64,000 nucleotides of DNA. Origin: Candidatus Altimarinota bacterium (GTDB lineage Bacteria > Patescibacteriota > Gracilibacteria > Absconditabacterales > Absconditicoccaceae). Positions 40,501-51,600 of this stretch are shown one piece after another. The notes beneath the pieces are model-generated. The model was not told the origin of the DNA and ran no database searches. It saw nothing but the letters and a program-made list of their open reading frames with translations. The position numbers and the translations under genes were made by a program. Where the stretch lies: positions 1-64,000 of the forward strand of contig JAIPIU010000003.1 of NCBI GenBank assembly GCA_021734475.1, written 5' to 3'. Numbering within the stretch: position 1 is the first letter of the stretch; the number at the start of each line of letters is the position of its first letter.

Positions 40501-41325
40501 CTAATTATCTCTTTCCAAAGTGATTTTTTTTACAAACTTAGGATTAGATGTATCATAAACTGAAAATCTAAAATTTGGGTATTTTTTTAATAATACAGAT
40601 TCTATAAAATTTCTCATTCAATCAACATTTTCATAAAAATCATCACTAAAACCAATACTTATTTTTTTGTTCTCCAAATAAATATTTGATGTATATTTCT
40701 CAAAAACTTTGTACAAATGATTTAGAAATGCCTCAAATCAAACCAACTTTCTCTCTCGTGTAGATAAATTTTTATCTACATTAAACATTTTATCAAAATC
40801 ATTTGAACGAACTGGCAAATAAAGATTATTATCAAGATAATTATTTACTACCTTATTTTTATTTCTAGATCTATGATTGGTATTTACTCACATCCAATGG
40901 ATCAATTGATCTAATTCTGATTGTTCCAAAACCTCAAAAATTAAAAACTTATGAGTATCTTTAATTTCTTGCATAGGATGACCACGAGCAGTTATTATAG
41001 AACTTGGTTTAGCCGTCATCGTAGCTTGTTTAAATTTATCCCAACTAGGTCAAAATCTATTATTATCCAAAGCATCTATAAATTCATTTTGAAAAGTACC
41101 ATGAGCGACAAAATTTTGCATAGATTTTTCTCTATCTCAATCCAGAAATCTATATTCTGCTAATTTTATCAATTCAGGATACTCTTCTTGAGATACTTCT
41201 ATCAAATTCCATTTTTCTCAATCAAATTTTTCCAAAAGAATTTTCGTATTAGTAAAAATCAGATTAGAATCTACATCAAAAGCATATCATTTCAATTTAT
41301 CATTAGAAGATAATTTCATATTCAT
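40501..41325 (-). CDS. Possible HAD-like hydrolase
   Basis: 274 residues. GYAFDVDSNLIFTNTKILLE (residues ~13-32) resembles HAD motif I (hhhhDxDx[TV]), KPSSIITARGHP resembles motif II with its Thr, and KKISIGFSDDFYENVDGM resembles motif IV with Asp-Asp. The order and spacing suit a HAD phosphatase. The second motif I Asp is present, so hydrolase activity is possible. Substrate unknown. Two ATGs open the gene (MNMKLSS). Confidence 0.5.
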
Positions 41326-41446
41326 AAATTTAATATAAAATACTTATTTTATACAAATAAGATAAATAAAGTCAATATAAAATATTGCAAATAATAAAAA
41401 AATAATTAAAATTAAATCTGATTTATTTTATATTTATAAAATATAA

Positions 41447-42022
41447 ATGAGCTTAGGTGGTGATGCTACAAAATATTATAGTAAAACAATATTATGAGAA
41501 AAAAGATTTATAAAAGAATTTGAACCAGAATATTTATCACAAGATAGAATACAGTCATATCATATAATTCATAAATATCTAAGTAAATATACAAAAGATG
41601 TATATTTTGGAGATATTGAAATAGATTGAAAAAAAATCGAAAATCGAAAAATTAATATACTATCTTTAGATCCAAAACTAGTTTTTTCAAAGAAAAATAA
41701 AAAATGAAAAGATATCATAATAACAAACTCTGAATATATAGAATGAAAGACATTAGAAGATTATAGAGATCAGATTTGAGATAATATAATAAACTCTATA
41801 TGCGACGCTATTACTAAATATATACAACAATTAACATGAATAGAATTTACTGATATGTATTGAGTAACGCCAATTAATATAAAAATAAATATAAAAGACT
41901 GAACAGCATACCTAGTAGTAACAGACATTTCATGCAATATTAGAAATTTATTTTATACATGAAAAAATATTATAAAAATTCAAGAATTAACAAACAAAGA
42001 ATTATCTGAAACTCTAAACTAA
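41447..42022 (+). CDS. Unknown 191-residue protein
   Basis: MSLGGDATKYYSKTILGEKRFIKEFEPE... has no signal peptide or TM. Gly are mixed GGN and TGA. IIHKYLSKYTKDVYFGDIEIDGKKI and IITNSEYIEGKTLEDYRDQIGDNI loosely recall a small kinase-like beta-sheet, and DMYGVTPINIKINIKDGTAYLVVTDIS recalls a kinase catalytic loop and D-x-S region, but this is too weak for a call. The stop overlaps the stop of the convergent truB by 2 bp. Confidence 0.6.
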
Positions 42023-42729
42023 ATATCAATTTCACAAAATTTAATTTGACTATTTTCTACTCATTGCATTTTCATGTCATTAATTTTCCATTCTCCAATA
42101 CTGATTCTTCTAAGATCAGTCAATATTCATCATGTTTTAAATTCCTGTCACAATCGATATGCAATAGATCTAATATACGTACCAGATCATACGTCTAAAC
42201 TAACTTTCAAAATTGGAAATTTATATTCTAATACATCAAATCAATAAATTTTCATAATTTTGTAATCAAGCTCTTGTTTTTTTCCTTTTCTAGCCAAATC
42301 ATAAGATCTTTTTCACTCTTTTTTCTTTGCACTAAAGGCTGGAATTGGAAGATTAAATTGAGGAATCAAAGATTGAAGTTTTTCTTTTATCTGATCCAAA
42401 TTAGGCGCTTCATAAAATTTTTCATCAATCAAAAGTCAATTTTTTCAATTCATAATTTCACATTTATAATTTATCATTTTTTCTCGATATTCCATATCCC
42501 AGGTATCTGACATTTTAGAAAAATCAATTGTAGCAATATAGCTTTTATCCAATCATATTAATTGAGTCAGATTTTTGGTATCTTTTCATATAGCCAAAAT
42601 CATTAATCCTGTGGCCATAGGGTCAAGAGTTCAACTATGTCAAATTTTTTGTCATATATAAAATTTTTTTAATACTTTAATCACTCCAAAACTTGATATT
42701 CAAGTAGGTTTATCAACCGCTAAAAACAT
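42019..42729 (-). CDS. truB: tRNA pseudouridine-55 synthase
   Basis: 236 residues. Opening LAVDKPTGISSFGVI, catalytic motif GHSGTLDPMATGLMILAIGK with the nucleophile Asp, then DKSYIATIDF, PIPAFSAKKKEGKRSYDLARKGK, and VGSGTYIRSIAYRLG, all TruB. It makes the pseudouridine in the T loop of tRNA. It lacks the C-terminal PUA domain seen in long TruB. The Gly of GTLDP and GSGTYIRS are largely TGA. Confidence 0.9.
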
Positions 42730-42879
42730 TATATCTAATATCTAATAAATCAATAACTAATTCCAAACATACTAATAACAAATTCCAACCTAGTTTCAAT
42801 CAATTACTAATCTTGTTATTTAGAGCTAAATCAGTATAAGAAAACAGAACACAATGTTTTATTTGTTTATTTTTTTGTT

Positions 42880-43434
42880 ATGGTGAAAATAACTACATCT
42901 GAAGTTAAAAGATGAACGATTCTAAAGATCGAATGAAAATTATTTAAAGTAACTGAAATGTCACACACACATATGTGAAGATGATGAGCAACAGATTCGT
43001 TTAAAGTAAAAGATATTGTTTCTGGAAAAACAAATGTGTTTACATACAACGCATGAACAGTTCTTGAGCAAGCTGAAGTAAATACAAAAAATGCTATATT
43101 TTTGTACAATTCATGAAATAGTTATTCATTTATGGAAAACGATTCATGAGAAATGTATGAAATAGAAAAAGAAGAAATAGATGATGTAGTAGATTATCTA
43201 AAAGAAAATTTAGATGTATATCTCATGATATATGAATGAAATGTTATATGAGTTATACTACCAGCAACCATAACATACAAAATCACATCTACAGTTCCAT
43301 GAGTAAAATGAGATAGAGCTCAAGCAGGTAAAAAACCAGCAACTATAGAAACATGATTGGAAATAATGGTTCCATTGAATAAAAATGAATGAGATAGTAT
43401 AATTGTAAATACAGAAACTTGAACAGCTAGTTAA
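42880..43434 (+). CDS. efp: Elongation factor P
   Basis: 184 residues, three beta domains: KOW-like VKITTSEVKRGTILKIEGKLFKVTE; S1-like end TGLEIMVPLNKNEGDSIIVNTETG. It relieves ribosome stalling at polyproline. Of 17 glycines, 15 are TGA and 2 are GGN, a good measure of recoding in a highly expressed gene. The loop tip that carries the modified residue reads HMGRGGATD, with Arg where many bacteria have Lys. Relevant because proline-rich proteins (ETPVVQE repeats) occur in this genome. ATG preceded by TTTTTTGTT, with no Shine-Dalgarno. Confidence 0.93.
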
Positions 43435-43460
43435 TATTTTATCATTGAAATAACATAACA

Positions 43461-44984
43461 GTGAAACAATGAAATATTTTAAATAATATATACATATACA
43501 AAATTTGATATTGATGAATTGGTATCTGAGCATTAGCTGATTGAAAAAAAGTATTAGTAAAATGATGAGCGCTACCCAAAAGTACTGTAGATATAAAAGT
43601 TGTAAAGAAAAAAAAAGATTTCATTCAATGACATATAATCGAAATCAAAAAATATGATAAAAAATATACAGATTGAGAAGTGTTTTGTCCTCATTATTTT
43701 ATTCCAATATGAATAAGTGAAAAAAATAAATTATCCCACAAAATATGATGTGGTGGTTGTAAATGGCAGATAATGAACTATAATAAACAATTGGAATTAA
43801 AACATGAAATTATAAAAGACTGATTCTGAAAAATATTAAAAAAAATAGAAAATTTGGAAATACCAAGTGTAATTTGAGCTCCTATCCAAAAATGATATAG
43901 AAACAAAATTGAATTTAGTTTCGGAGTATATATTTCTGCAAAAGAATGAATAGATCATAGACAAAATTTATGATTTCATAAACAATGAGAATTTAGCAAA
44001 ATAGTAGATATAGACTCTTGTGGTCTAATATCTTCAAAAGCTAATCAAATATTTGAATATATAAAAAATATATGTTTTCAGTCATGATTACCAGTTTTTG
44101 ATCAAAAAACTCATCAATGATTTTTTCGTCATTTAGTTATTAGAGAATGATTCAATACAAATCAGATTTTAGTAAATTTAAGTGTATTTGAAAATAACCT
44201 AAAAAATAATTTAAATAAAAAACGAGATGATTTTGTAGAAAATATTAAAAAAGACAATTTTTTAAAAGAACACATAACAAGTTTTGTAATCACAAATAAC
44301 AATTGACTAGCAGATACAGTAAAATCAGATCAATCAGAAACAAAAACACTTCGATGAGATTGATTTATATATGAAACTTTGAAATTTGATGAAATCATAG
44401 ACAAAGAAAACAAAAAAATAGAATGTAACTTTAGAGTCTCCCCATTTTCTTTTTTTCAAACAAACACCCTATGAGCTCAAAATCTATTATACGAAGCATA
44501 CAAAATGACATGACATATAAAATGAACAATATTAGACCTATATTGTTGAACATGAACAATATGAATAAGTTTTCTGAAAGCTGCTAGATGAAAAAACTTA
44601 GTATGAGTAGAAATAGTTCAAGAAGCAATTATAGATGCTCAATACAATGCAAAAATAAATTGAGTAGATAAAGATTGTTTTTTCTTGGCATCTGCAAGTG
44701 AAAAAGCATTCACAGACAATATTCAATTAAAAGAAAAAATAAAAGATTTAGAATTAGTAATTGTTGACCCACCAAGAGATGGTATGCACAAAAATTTAAT
44801 AAGTTTTTTAATAGATCTCAAAAAAGAATCTGATTTTAAACTATTATATATCTCTTGTAATCCAATAACTATGGCAAGAGATATTGAAATATTAATAGAT
44901 AATTGATTTAAAACCAAGAAAATACAAGCAGTAGATATGTTTCCACAAACCCACCATATAGAACTTATATCTGTCTTATGATAA
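43461..44984 (+). CDS. RumA/TrmA-family RNA (uracil-5) methyltransferase
   Basis: 507 residues from a GTG start (MKQGNIL...); no in-frame ATG is near. The TRAM domain is YGGIGIGALADGKKVLVKGGALP. The Fe-S cysteines are CPHYF...CGGCKWQ (RumA type). Methyltransferase motifs: DLYCGTGTIGISFLK, VDPPRDGMH, catalytic YISCNPITMARD, and MFPQTHHIELIS. It methylates uracil in 23S rRNA (U1939 or U747) or tRNA; which one is not decidable here. It lies 26 bp after efp and ends TTA-TGA-TAA, one bp before lspA. Confidence 0.88.
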
Positions 44985-44985
44985 A

Positions 44986-45426
44986 ATGAAAAAAACTATA
45001 ATAAAAACAAGTATTTTAACAATAATTTTATTAGCAATTGATATTATATCAAAGTATTTTTTCTACAACAAAGAATACCTATCAAATCTAAAAATAATAA
45101 ATCCTATTATGAATTATTGAATATCTCGATGAATACAGGCGAACATAACAATGGTAATAATTATAAGTTTTCTTTCTTTATTCTTATTTCTATATCTATT
45201 CAAAATTAAATATATTTGAGAAATTTGTTTAAGCTTACTATTAGCATGAACATTATGAAATATGATAGATAGAATATTTTTATGATGAGTAAGAGACTTT
45301 ATATCTATAAGCACTTTCCCTATATTCAACATATCAGATATATTATTGAATATATGAATACTATTAATATTAATAAATGAATTTTTTTTATTGAAAAAAT
45401 CTAAAAAAAGCTTACACTACAAATAA
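44986..45426 (+). CDS. lspA: Lipoprotein signal peptidase
   Basis: 146 residues, four membrane segments. The family box GTLGNMIDRIFLGGVRDFI contains the first catalytic Asp and FNISDILLNIGI the second. The usual N-terminal D-x-x-S/TK is AIDIISKYF. It cleaves the signal peptide of prolipoproteins in the cytoplasmic membrane, so lipoproteins are made here. It starts 1 bp after the methyltransferase stop. Confidence 0.9.
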
Positions 45427-45453
45427 CAATATTTTTATTAATTCAAATTAGAT

Positions 45454-45768
45454 ATGATATTCGAAGGAAAAATTACTTTTATATCAGACCAAACAGAAGT
45501 TGGTCAAAACAATTTACCTAAAATTACTTTTATATTAGAAGAACATACAGATAAAGAGTTCAAAAGTTCTATAGCTATTGATCTATTGTGAGACAAGACT
45601 GAACTTATAAAAAACTATAAAATCTGAGATATTATAAAAGCTTCACTAAATTTTAAATCAAATGAATTTAATTGAAGATTATATAATCGTATTACAGCAT
45701 GGAGAATAGATTGAGAAAATACACAAACAGCACAAGATTCTACAAAAACAGACGACTTACCGTTCTAG
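45454..45768 (+). CDS. DUF3127 family protein (OB-fold-like)
   Basis: 104 residues. GKITFISDQTEVGQNNLPKITFIL, then LLG/DKTELIKNYKIGDIIKASLNFKSNEFNGRLYNRITAWRI, match the DUF3127 pattern (ends G-R-x-[YF]N-x-x-x-A-W-[RK]-I). It is thought to be a small single-stranded-DNA-binding-like OB fold. The C-terminal tail ends in acidic DDLPF, like the D-D-[IL]-P-F tail of SSB that recruits partners. It follows lspA by 27 bp and meets the convergent Nudix gene 4 bp later. Confidence 0.75.
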
Positions 45769-45772
45769 TAAC

Positions 45773-46249
45773 CTAAGCTATTTTCAAAGGACTCGTTAAA
45801 AAGATATTGGAAGATTTATCCAATATTTTTTGTAAATCTTTTTTAGTAAACCACTTAACCTCAATCACCTCTTTTTGATCTGGAACAAAATCGCTTTCAG
45901 GTAAATCTACAATACTTTCAAAAAAAATAGAAACAATATTTAGATTAGTTTTTAAATTAATTTTTGTAATTCTTTCTAAGTTATACAAATTAATACCAAT
46001 TTCTTGTTTAGTCTCTTTTATTATACTTTGTTCGGGACTTTCTCATTTTTCATTCATTCAAGAAACAGCAGGTCACCATTCTCATGGATTATTTTTTTTC
46101 AAAAATGATCTTCTAGAAAGTAAAGTATCTCACTGAGAATTTATAACATTCAAAACAGACACACGAACTATATCAGAATTAGATAAATTATTTCTATTTT
46201 TATATCAAACTATGTTATCATTTTTATCTACCAAAATAACTTCTCCCAT
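45773..46249 (-). CDS. Nudix hydrolase (IDI-like subfamily)
   Basis: 158 residues. N-terminus MGEVILVDKNDNIVGYKNR and VRVSVLNVINSQGDTLLSRRS are typical of isopentenyl-diphosphate-isomerase-like Nudix proteins. The Nudix box lies around residues 64-86 (GMNEKGESPEQSIIKETKQE), with Lys-Glu in the usual Arg-Glu place. It hydrolyses a nucleoside diphosphate derivative; substrate unknown. Convergent with the DUF3127 gene. Confidence 0.82.
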
Positions 46250-46313
46250 AAAAAACATTAAACAATAAATAAAATAGTATATTAAATATTTTGAATATTA
46301 TGTCAATACTAAA

Positions 46314-48029
46314 TTATATATTATTTTTCAATTCAAGAAGTTCAGATTTTTGTTTATCTGAAAATTTTTTATCTTTTAAAATTAATTGTAATTGAGATTG
46401 TAGTATTGTTCATATAACACTTTTTATAAAAAGATATCTTTTATTTTCATCATGTAAACTTTCTAATTGAGTTTCCCGCCAAATATGCATTTCATCAAAA
46501 GATTTTTTTTCCTCTTCACTTATTTCTCATTTCAAAACTTTATTTATCAAACTTCAACTATTTACATCTCACAAAAAATTAACAAAATCGAGAATTCATT
46601 TTCGCAAAGAGTCATCTTGAATATATTTATATATAAATTTTTGGTAAAAAAGAGAATTAAAAATAATTCCTCTATCTGGTTGATAAAATTTATCATCCAC
46701 TTTATTTAATTTTTGTTTGAGCTCAAAAGCTCATTCATTTCTTTGAAATTTTTTAAATTGTCTTTCTAATATCTCAAAAGCAAAGCCAAATTTGTCTGCA
46801 AGCATACGTTTATAATCATCCTGTATAGTATAATTATCAACAGCTAAAATAAGTTCAAACATTTTATTCATAAATTTTTGTTTATCTATAGGTGAATTTT
46901 GATCATATTTATTTACACACATTTCTCGATAAGAGATAAATCAATCTCTTGCATTTTTCAAAAGATTATCAAAAACATCTTTTGAGTGTTCTTGAATTTC
47001 TAATTCATCAATATCTTTTACTCATTGAGGTAATATTATTAATCTAGGAAAAATATTTTGAGCATATGCTATTTTTAGGGCTCTAAATGTAGCAAGTTCT
47101 CAGGCTTCGTCATTATCAAAAAGAAAATAAACATTTTCAGTATGTCTTTTTAAGAGTTTCATATGTTCTTCTGTTAATGAAGTTCAACAAGTTGCAACTC
47201 ATATAGGAAAGCCTAATTTAAAAAGAGCTATCACGTCCATATATCATTCTACTACTATCAATTTATCATAAATATTTAGATTTTGTTTAGCTATATTCAA
47301 TCAATATAATATTTTAGATTTATCATAAGCTTTATGATCTCAACTATTTAAATATTTTGGATTATCTCAAACTCTGAATGCTCTAGCTCAAAACGCAACA
47401 ACGTTAGACATAACATCATATATAGGAAACATAATTCTATTTCTAAAAAAGCTATATGAATCAGTATTTTGTCATTTTTTTGCTAAAGATGACTGTAAAA
47501 TATCTTCATCAGAAAATCATTTATCCTTAATAAACTGAATCAAGCCATAATTATCATCTGGAGAAAATCAGATTCCAAATTTATCTATAATATCATCTCC
47601 TAATCATCTTTTATTATTTAAGTAATCCAAGGCTTCCTGATTCTTTACAAGTTCTTTTGTAAAATATTGCTGAGAAAGTTTATGTATTCTTTTTATTTTT
47701 TCTCTATCATCAGAAAAATCTTTCATTCTATCAGAGCTTAATTCATATTGTTTCAAATCTATATTTGAGTCTTTAGCTAATATTTTTATAGCATCCCAAA
47801 AATCAATCTTTTCAATCTCCATAATAAATGTTATAGCATTACCTCAAATTCAAGTACTAAAATCTTTGAAAATTTGTTTATGTGGAGAAACCATAAAAGA
47901 CGGAGTTTTCTCTTGTTTAAAAGGACTTAAACCAGCAAAATTACTTCCAGATCTTTTAAGAGGAATATATTTAGAAACTATATCTACTATATCAATTTTT
48001 GATAGTATATCTTCAGTAAGTTGAGACAT
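46314..48029 (-). CDS. dnaG: DNA primase lacking zinc-binding residues
   Basis: 571 residues. The N-terminal domain follows the CHC2 zinc-finger domain closely (SKIDIVDIVSKYIPLKRSGSNFAGLSPFKQEKTPSFMVSPHKQIFKDFST), but the four ligands (C, H, C, C in E. coli) are replaced by Ser, Lys, Asp and Thr. The Toprim catalytic domain is intact: KLIVVEGYMDVIAL and YFLFDNDEAGELATFRAL carry the Glu and Asp-x-Asp. The helicase-binding C-terminus (~400-571) is diverged. Zinc loss should change template recognition and primer initiation. It lies 65 bp after the Nudix start. ATG after AT-rich leader. Confidence 0.88.
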
Positions 48030-48104
48030 AAAAATAATAAAACATAAAAAATAAACATATATTAGACACAATACACTTTATATTTTTTATTATTTTTTAC
48101 AAAT

Positions 48105-48142
48105 AAAAAAAATCAGACTCCAATACTAAATAGAGTCTGATT
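48105..48142 (-). terminator. Rho-independent terminator
   Basis: On the minus strand AATCAGACTC...GAGTCTGATT followed by T8, downstream of the 48164 gene. Confidence 0.85.
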
Positions 48143-48163
48143 TCTGAAAAATTTTGAAATTTA

Positions 48164-48514
48164 TTATTTTCTCTTTGTAAAATATCAATTAACAAACAAA
48201 ACTCAAATAATTATAAACAAAGCACTAACAAAAATCCATCGACCATTATTAAACAGAATATACAAACCAATAATAAGTAGAATAATTCAAACCACAGAAT
48301 AAATTTTTTCTTCAGTAGTAGAGTGTTTCCACCATTTTCATAGTCCAGTAGCAATTTCTTTAGATTCTTTTTCTACAAATTTTGCCTCTTCTCTCATCAT
48401 ACTCTTAACTTGATTCACCTTATCATCTACATTAGTTTTTTTTACGACTCTCTTAACAACCTTTTTAGCAACTTTTTTAGCAACAGGTTTTTTTGCTGGT
48501 TTTTTTACTGGCAT
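48164..48514 (-). CDS. Histone-tail-like membrane protein
   Basis: 116 residues. The N-terminus, PVKKPAKKPVAKKVAKKVVK, is a Lys/Ala/Pro/Val repeat like histone H1 or HU tails. A helical segment (MMREEAKFVEKESKEIATG) precedes two hydrophobic helices, EKIYSVVGIILLIIGLYILF and WIFVSALFIIIGVLFV. The charge pattern puts the basic tail in the cytoplasm, where it may bind DNA or RNA at the membrane. No named family. Stand-alone with terminator. Confidence 0.7.
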
Positions 48515-48631
48515 CAAAAATTATTTAAATAATAAAACTCAATTAAATAGCTTATAATAAATTTTTTATATATTGCAAATCTTTTTAAATATCCTTATTC
48601 TTATAAAAATCTCATTAATCTATAAAACTAT

Positions 48632-51600
48632 TTATGCTTTAATTTCTAATTTACTCAATGGTTGTTTAATCTTTATATTATTTTTTGATCTAATAAATAA
48701 TCCCAAAGATATAAATCTTCTAATAAAAGAAATCTCTTCCAAAAGATTTTGATCAATATATTTTTTAGAAAAAATATCTAAAGTTTTTAGATGAACAGAA
48801 TCTCAATCTACTACATCAGTATCCTTAAATTTTTGTAATTTCAAATAAATATCTTCAGCTAAAAATGGAGCAAAAGGAGCAAATATTTTTACATAATTTT
48901 CCAAGACATCAAACAAAATATTATATGCTGACAATTTATCTTCATCTAATCCAGCAGCCCAAAATCTTCTTCTAGATCTTCTAATATATCGATTATTTAA
49001 TTTATCTACAAAACTAAGAACATATCTAGCAGCATCATCTAATTTATAATTATTCATAGCTTCTTGTACATCCAATCCAAGTTGATTTATAGCAGACAAT
49101 ATCCATTTATCCAATTCATTTTCTATTTTATAAGTGGGCAATTTTACAATTTCAAGATTAGTTATTTTTTGAGAATCATCTTGATAAAAATAAGACCAAA
49201 TAGGATTAAAATTAATATTATGAGCAACTATCAAGATATTTTTTCCAGATTCTTTTTTTATTAATTCTTTATACCAGCCTACTACATCTCCAGGATTTGC
49301 TTCACTTAATATATCTACAGTCTCAATAGAGATCTCACTATTTCTATAAATTTTAAGTATTTCTTTAACTTTTTTAGCAGTTTCAAAAGTCCTAAATAAT
49401 GGAGAACAATAAACAATATCAGGATTTACTCTAAGTATATTTTCAACAAAAGTCTTTTCTTCCATAGATTTTATTCAAACATCTGTAAGTTTAGCATCAT
49501 CAGATTTATTTTCAGCTTGAGCATGTCTCATAAAATAGACATTAGTTCAATTAGATTTAAAATTATCTACATTAGCATAAGTTTCAAAAAAATTATATGA
49601 ATTTACAATTGAACTTGTAAAATCTTTATATATTTGATCTACTCATTTTTCACTAAATCTCATAGGCTCAGCTCTAACCGCCGGAGAAGATAGTAAATAA
49701 AGCCTATAAGCATCAGATCAATATCTCTCAAAAATATGTTTAGGATCAGGATAATTTTTCAATTGTTTTGACATTTTACGTCAATCCTCTGCCAAAATTA
49801 ATCAATTTATAATTACATTATTAAAAGAATTTTTTCAAGTAATAGCATTTCATATTACATGCATAGTTCTAAACCATCATCTCGTTTGATCCAATCATTC
49901 AATAATAAAATCAGCAGGATAAACAAAAGGTTTTCTACTATTCTCTCATGTATATCAAACCTGTCCAAAAGGCATTGATCCAGATTCAAATCGACAATCC
50001 ATTACTTCTGAGATTCTATGATATTCTTTTCAATCAATATTAAACCAATAATTATCAATATATGGTTTATGTAAATCTATTTCTTTCTTATTATCATTAT
50101 CCCAATAACGAATATCAATTCAGGATTTTTGATAAAGTTCAAAACTTGAATTACAAGGATAGTGATTTTCTTTTTTTGAATTATAATCAAAATCACTGAA
50201 AACTTTTTTAATCAAAACTATAGGATCTCAATGAGAAATAGTAATGATAGTTTTTGTTTTAAATTTTTCATTCACATCCAAAACATAATCTTTTGTCCTA
50301 CTCAATACATCATTTACAGATTCTCAATTAGGAGAACGTTTTTCATCATTTGCTATATCTATACTTCTATGACAATCAAAATTATTTCATTGTTGTTCAG
50401 GCACATAAAACTCACTTATTCTAAAATCTACATATATATTTGCTCATATTTCAAATAATTTTTGATTTTTTTCATCTGATATATATTTCAAAAAATCAGG
50501 ATACACACTTTCAAATTTCGTTTTAATTTCCAAATATTTAGATTCTACAAAATCTAAATCACTAGGTTTTAAAACAGTCTTCAAATAAGGTAAAATAGAC
50601 TGTCGACATCTTTTAAGTGGAGATATAATAATAACATTATCATTTCAAAAAATAGATTTTTCTAAATACTCAACTAAATAATTTGCCTCTTCTTGTCATA
50701 ATTCATTCAAATCAGATTCTCACAAACAATCATGTAAATGATCTTTATTAAAAAGAGTTCTTCCATGTCTAATCAAAATATTTTTAGTTAGATTTTTAGA
50801 TCAATTAATTGTATTCTGATAAATTTCCTCTAATGTTCATACTACAACTCTATCTTCTTGATTATCTTTATTTTCCCATACAGGTAATGGAGATCACCAA
50901 TATCTATTTCTAGATAGATTCCAATCAGGAGCAGACTGTAGTGTATCACGAAATCTATTTTTAACAGTTTCAGGTACAAATCCTATTTTTTCAGAGTTAG
51001 GAACAGTTATTTTTGTAAGTTCTTGTTCTTTTATAAACCAGCTTGTGACAGCCTTCTGAATAAGTGGAGTTTCACATCTCCAACAATGAGGATATGAATG
51101 ATTATAAGATCTTTGTCATATAAGTTTTTTTTCATCTTTAAGTCTAACTATTACTTCTTTATTTACATCAAACACTGATTTTCCCTCATAATCATCTACT
51201 TGATCAGTAAATTCCCCAAAATCATCTACAGGCATAAAAAGCCAATTTTTAGAATCTTCTCTTGGTAAAAAATTAGCAACTACATCAAAATCTTCTTGTC
51301 CAAATCATGGCGCAATATGAACTATTCAAGTACCATCCTCTGTACTAACAAATTCTCACAATATCACCTTAAAAAACTGGTCCTTATATTTTTTATCGAT
51401 ATCTGATTTATTTATATATTCAAACAAAGGTTGATAAGAGATATCTTTAAGTTCTTTTCATTTAAATTTATAAATCTGAATATATTCTTCTGGATTTTTA
51501 TAATATTGTTTCAATAAATTTTGAGCTATCACATAATATTCTTTTGATGACACATCAAAAACCAAAAGATAGTCTATATCATCTCATGCCGCCAAAAACA

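Noticed and set aside
48803-49465. A stand-alone phosphatase/anticodon-domain protein.
   Set aside because: The frame continues on both sides through TGA codons into IleRS; no promoter or start signal separates it.
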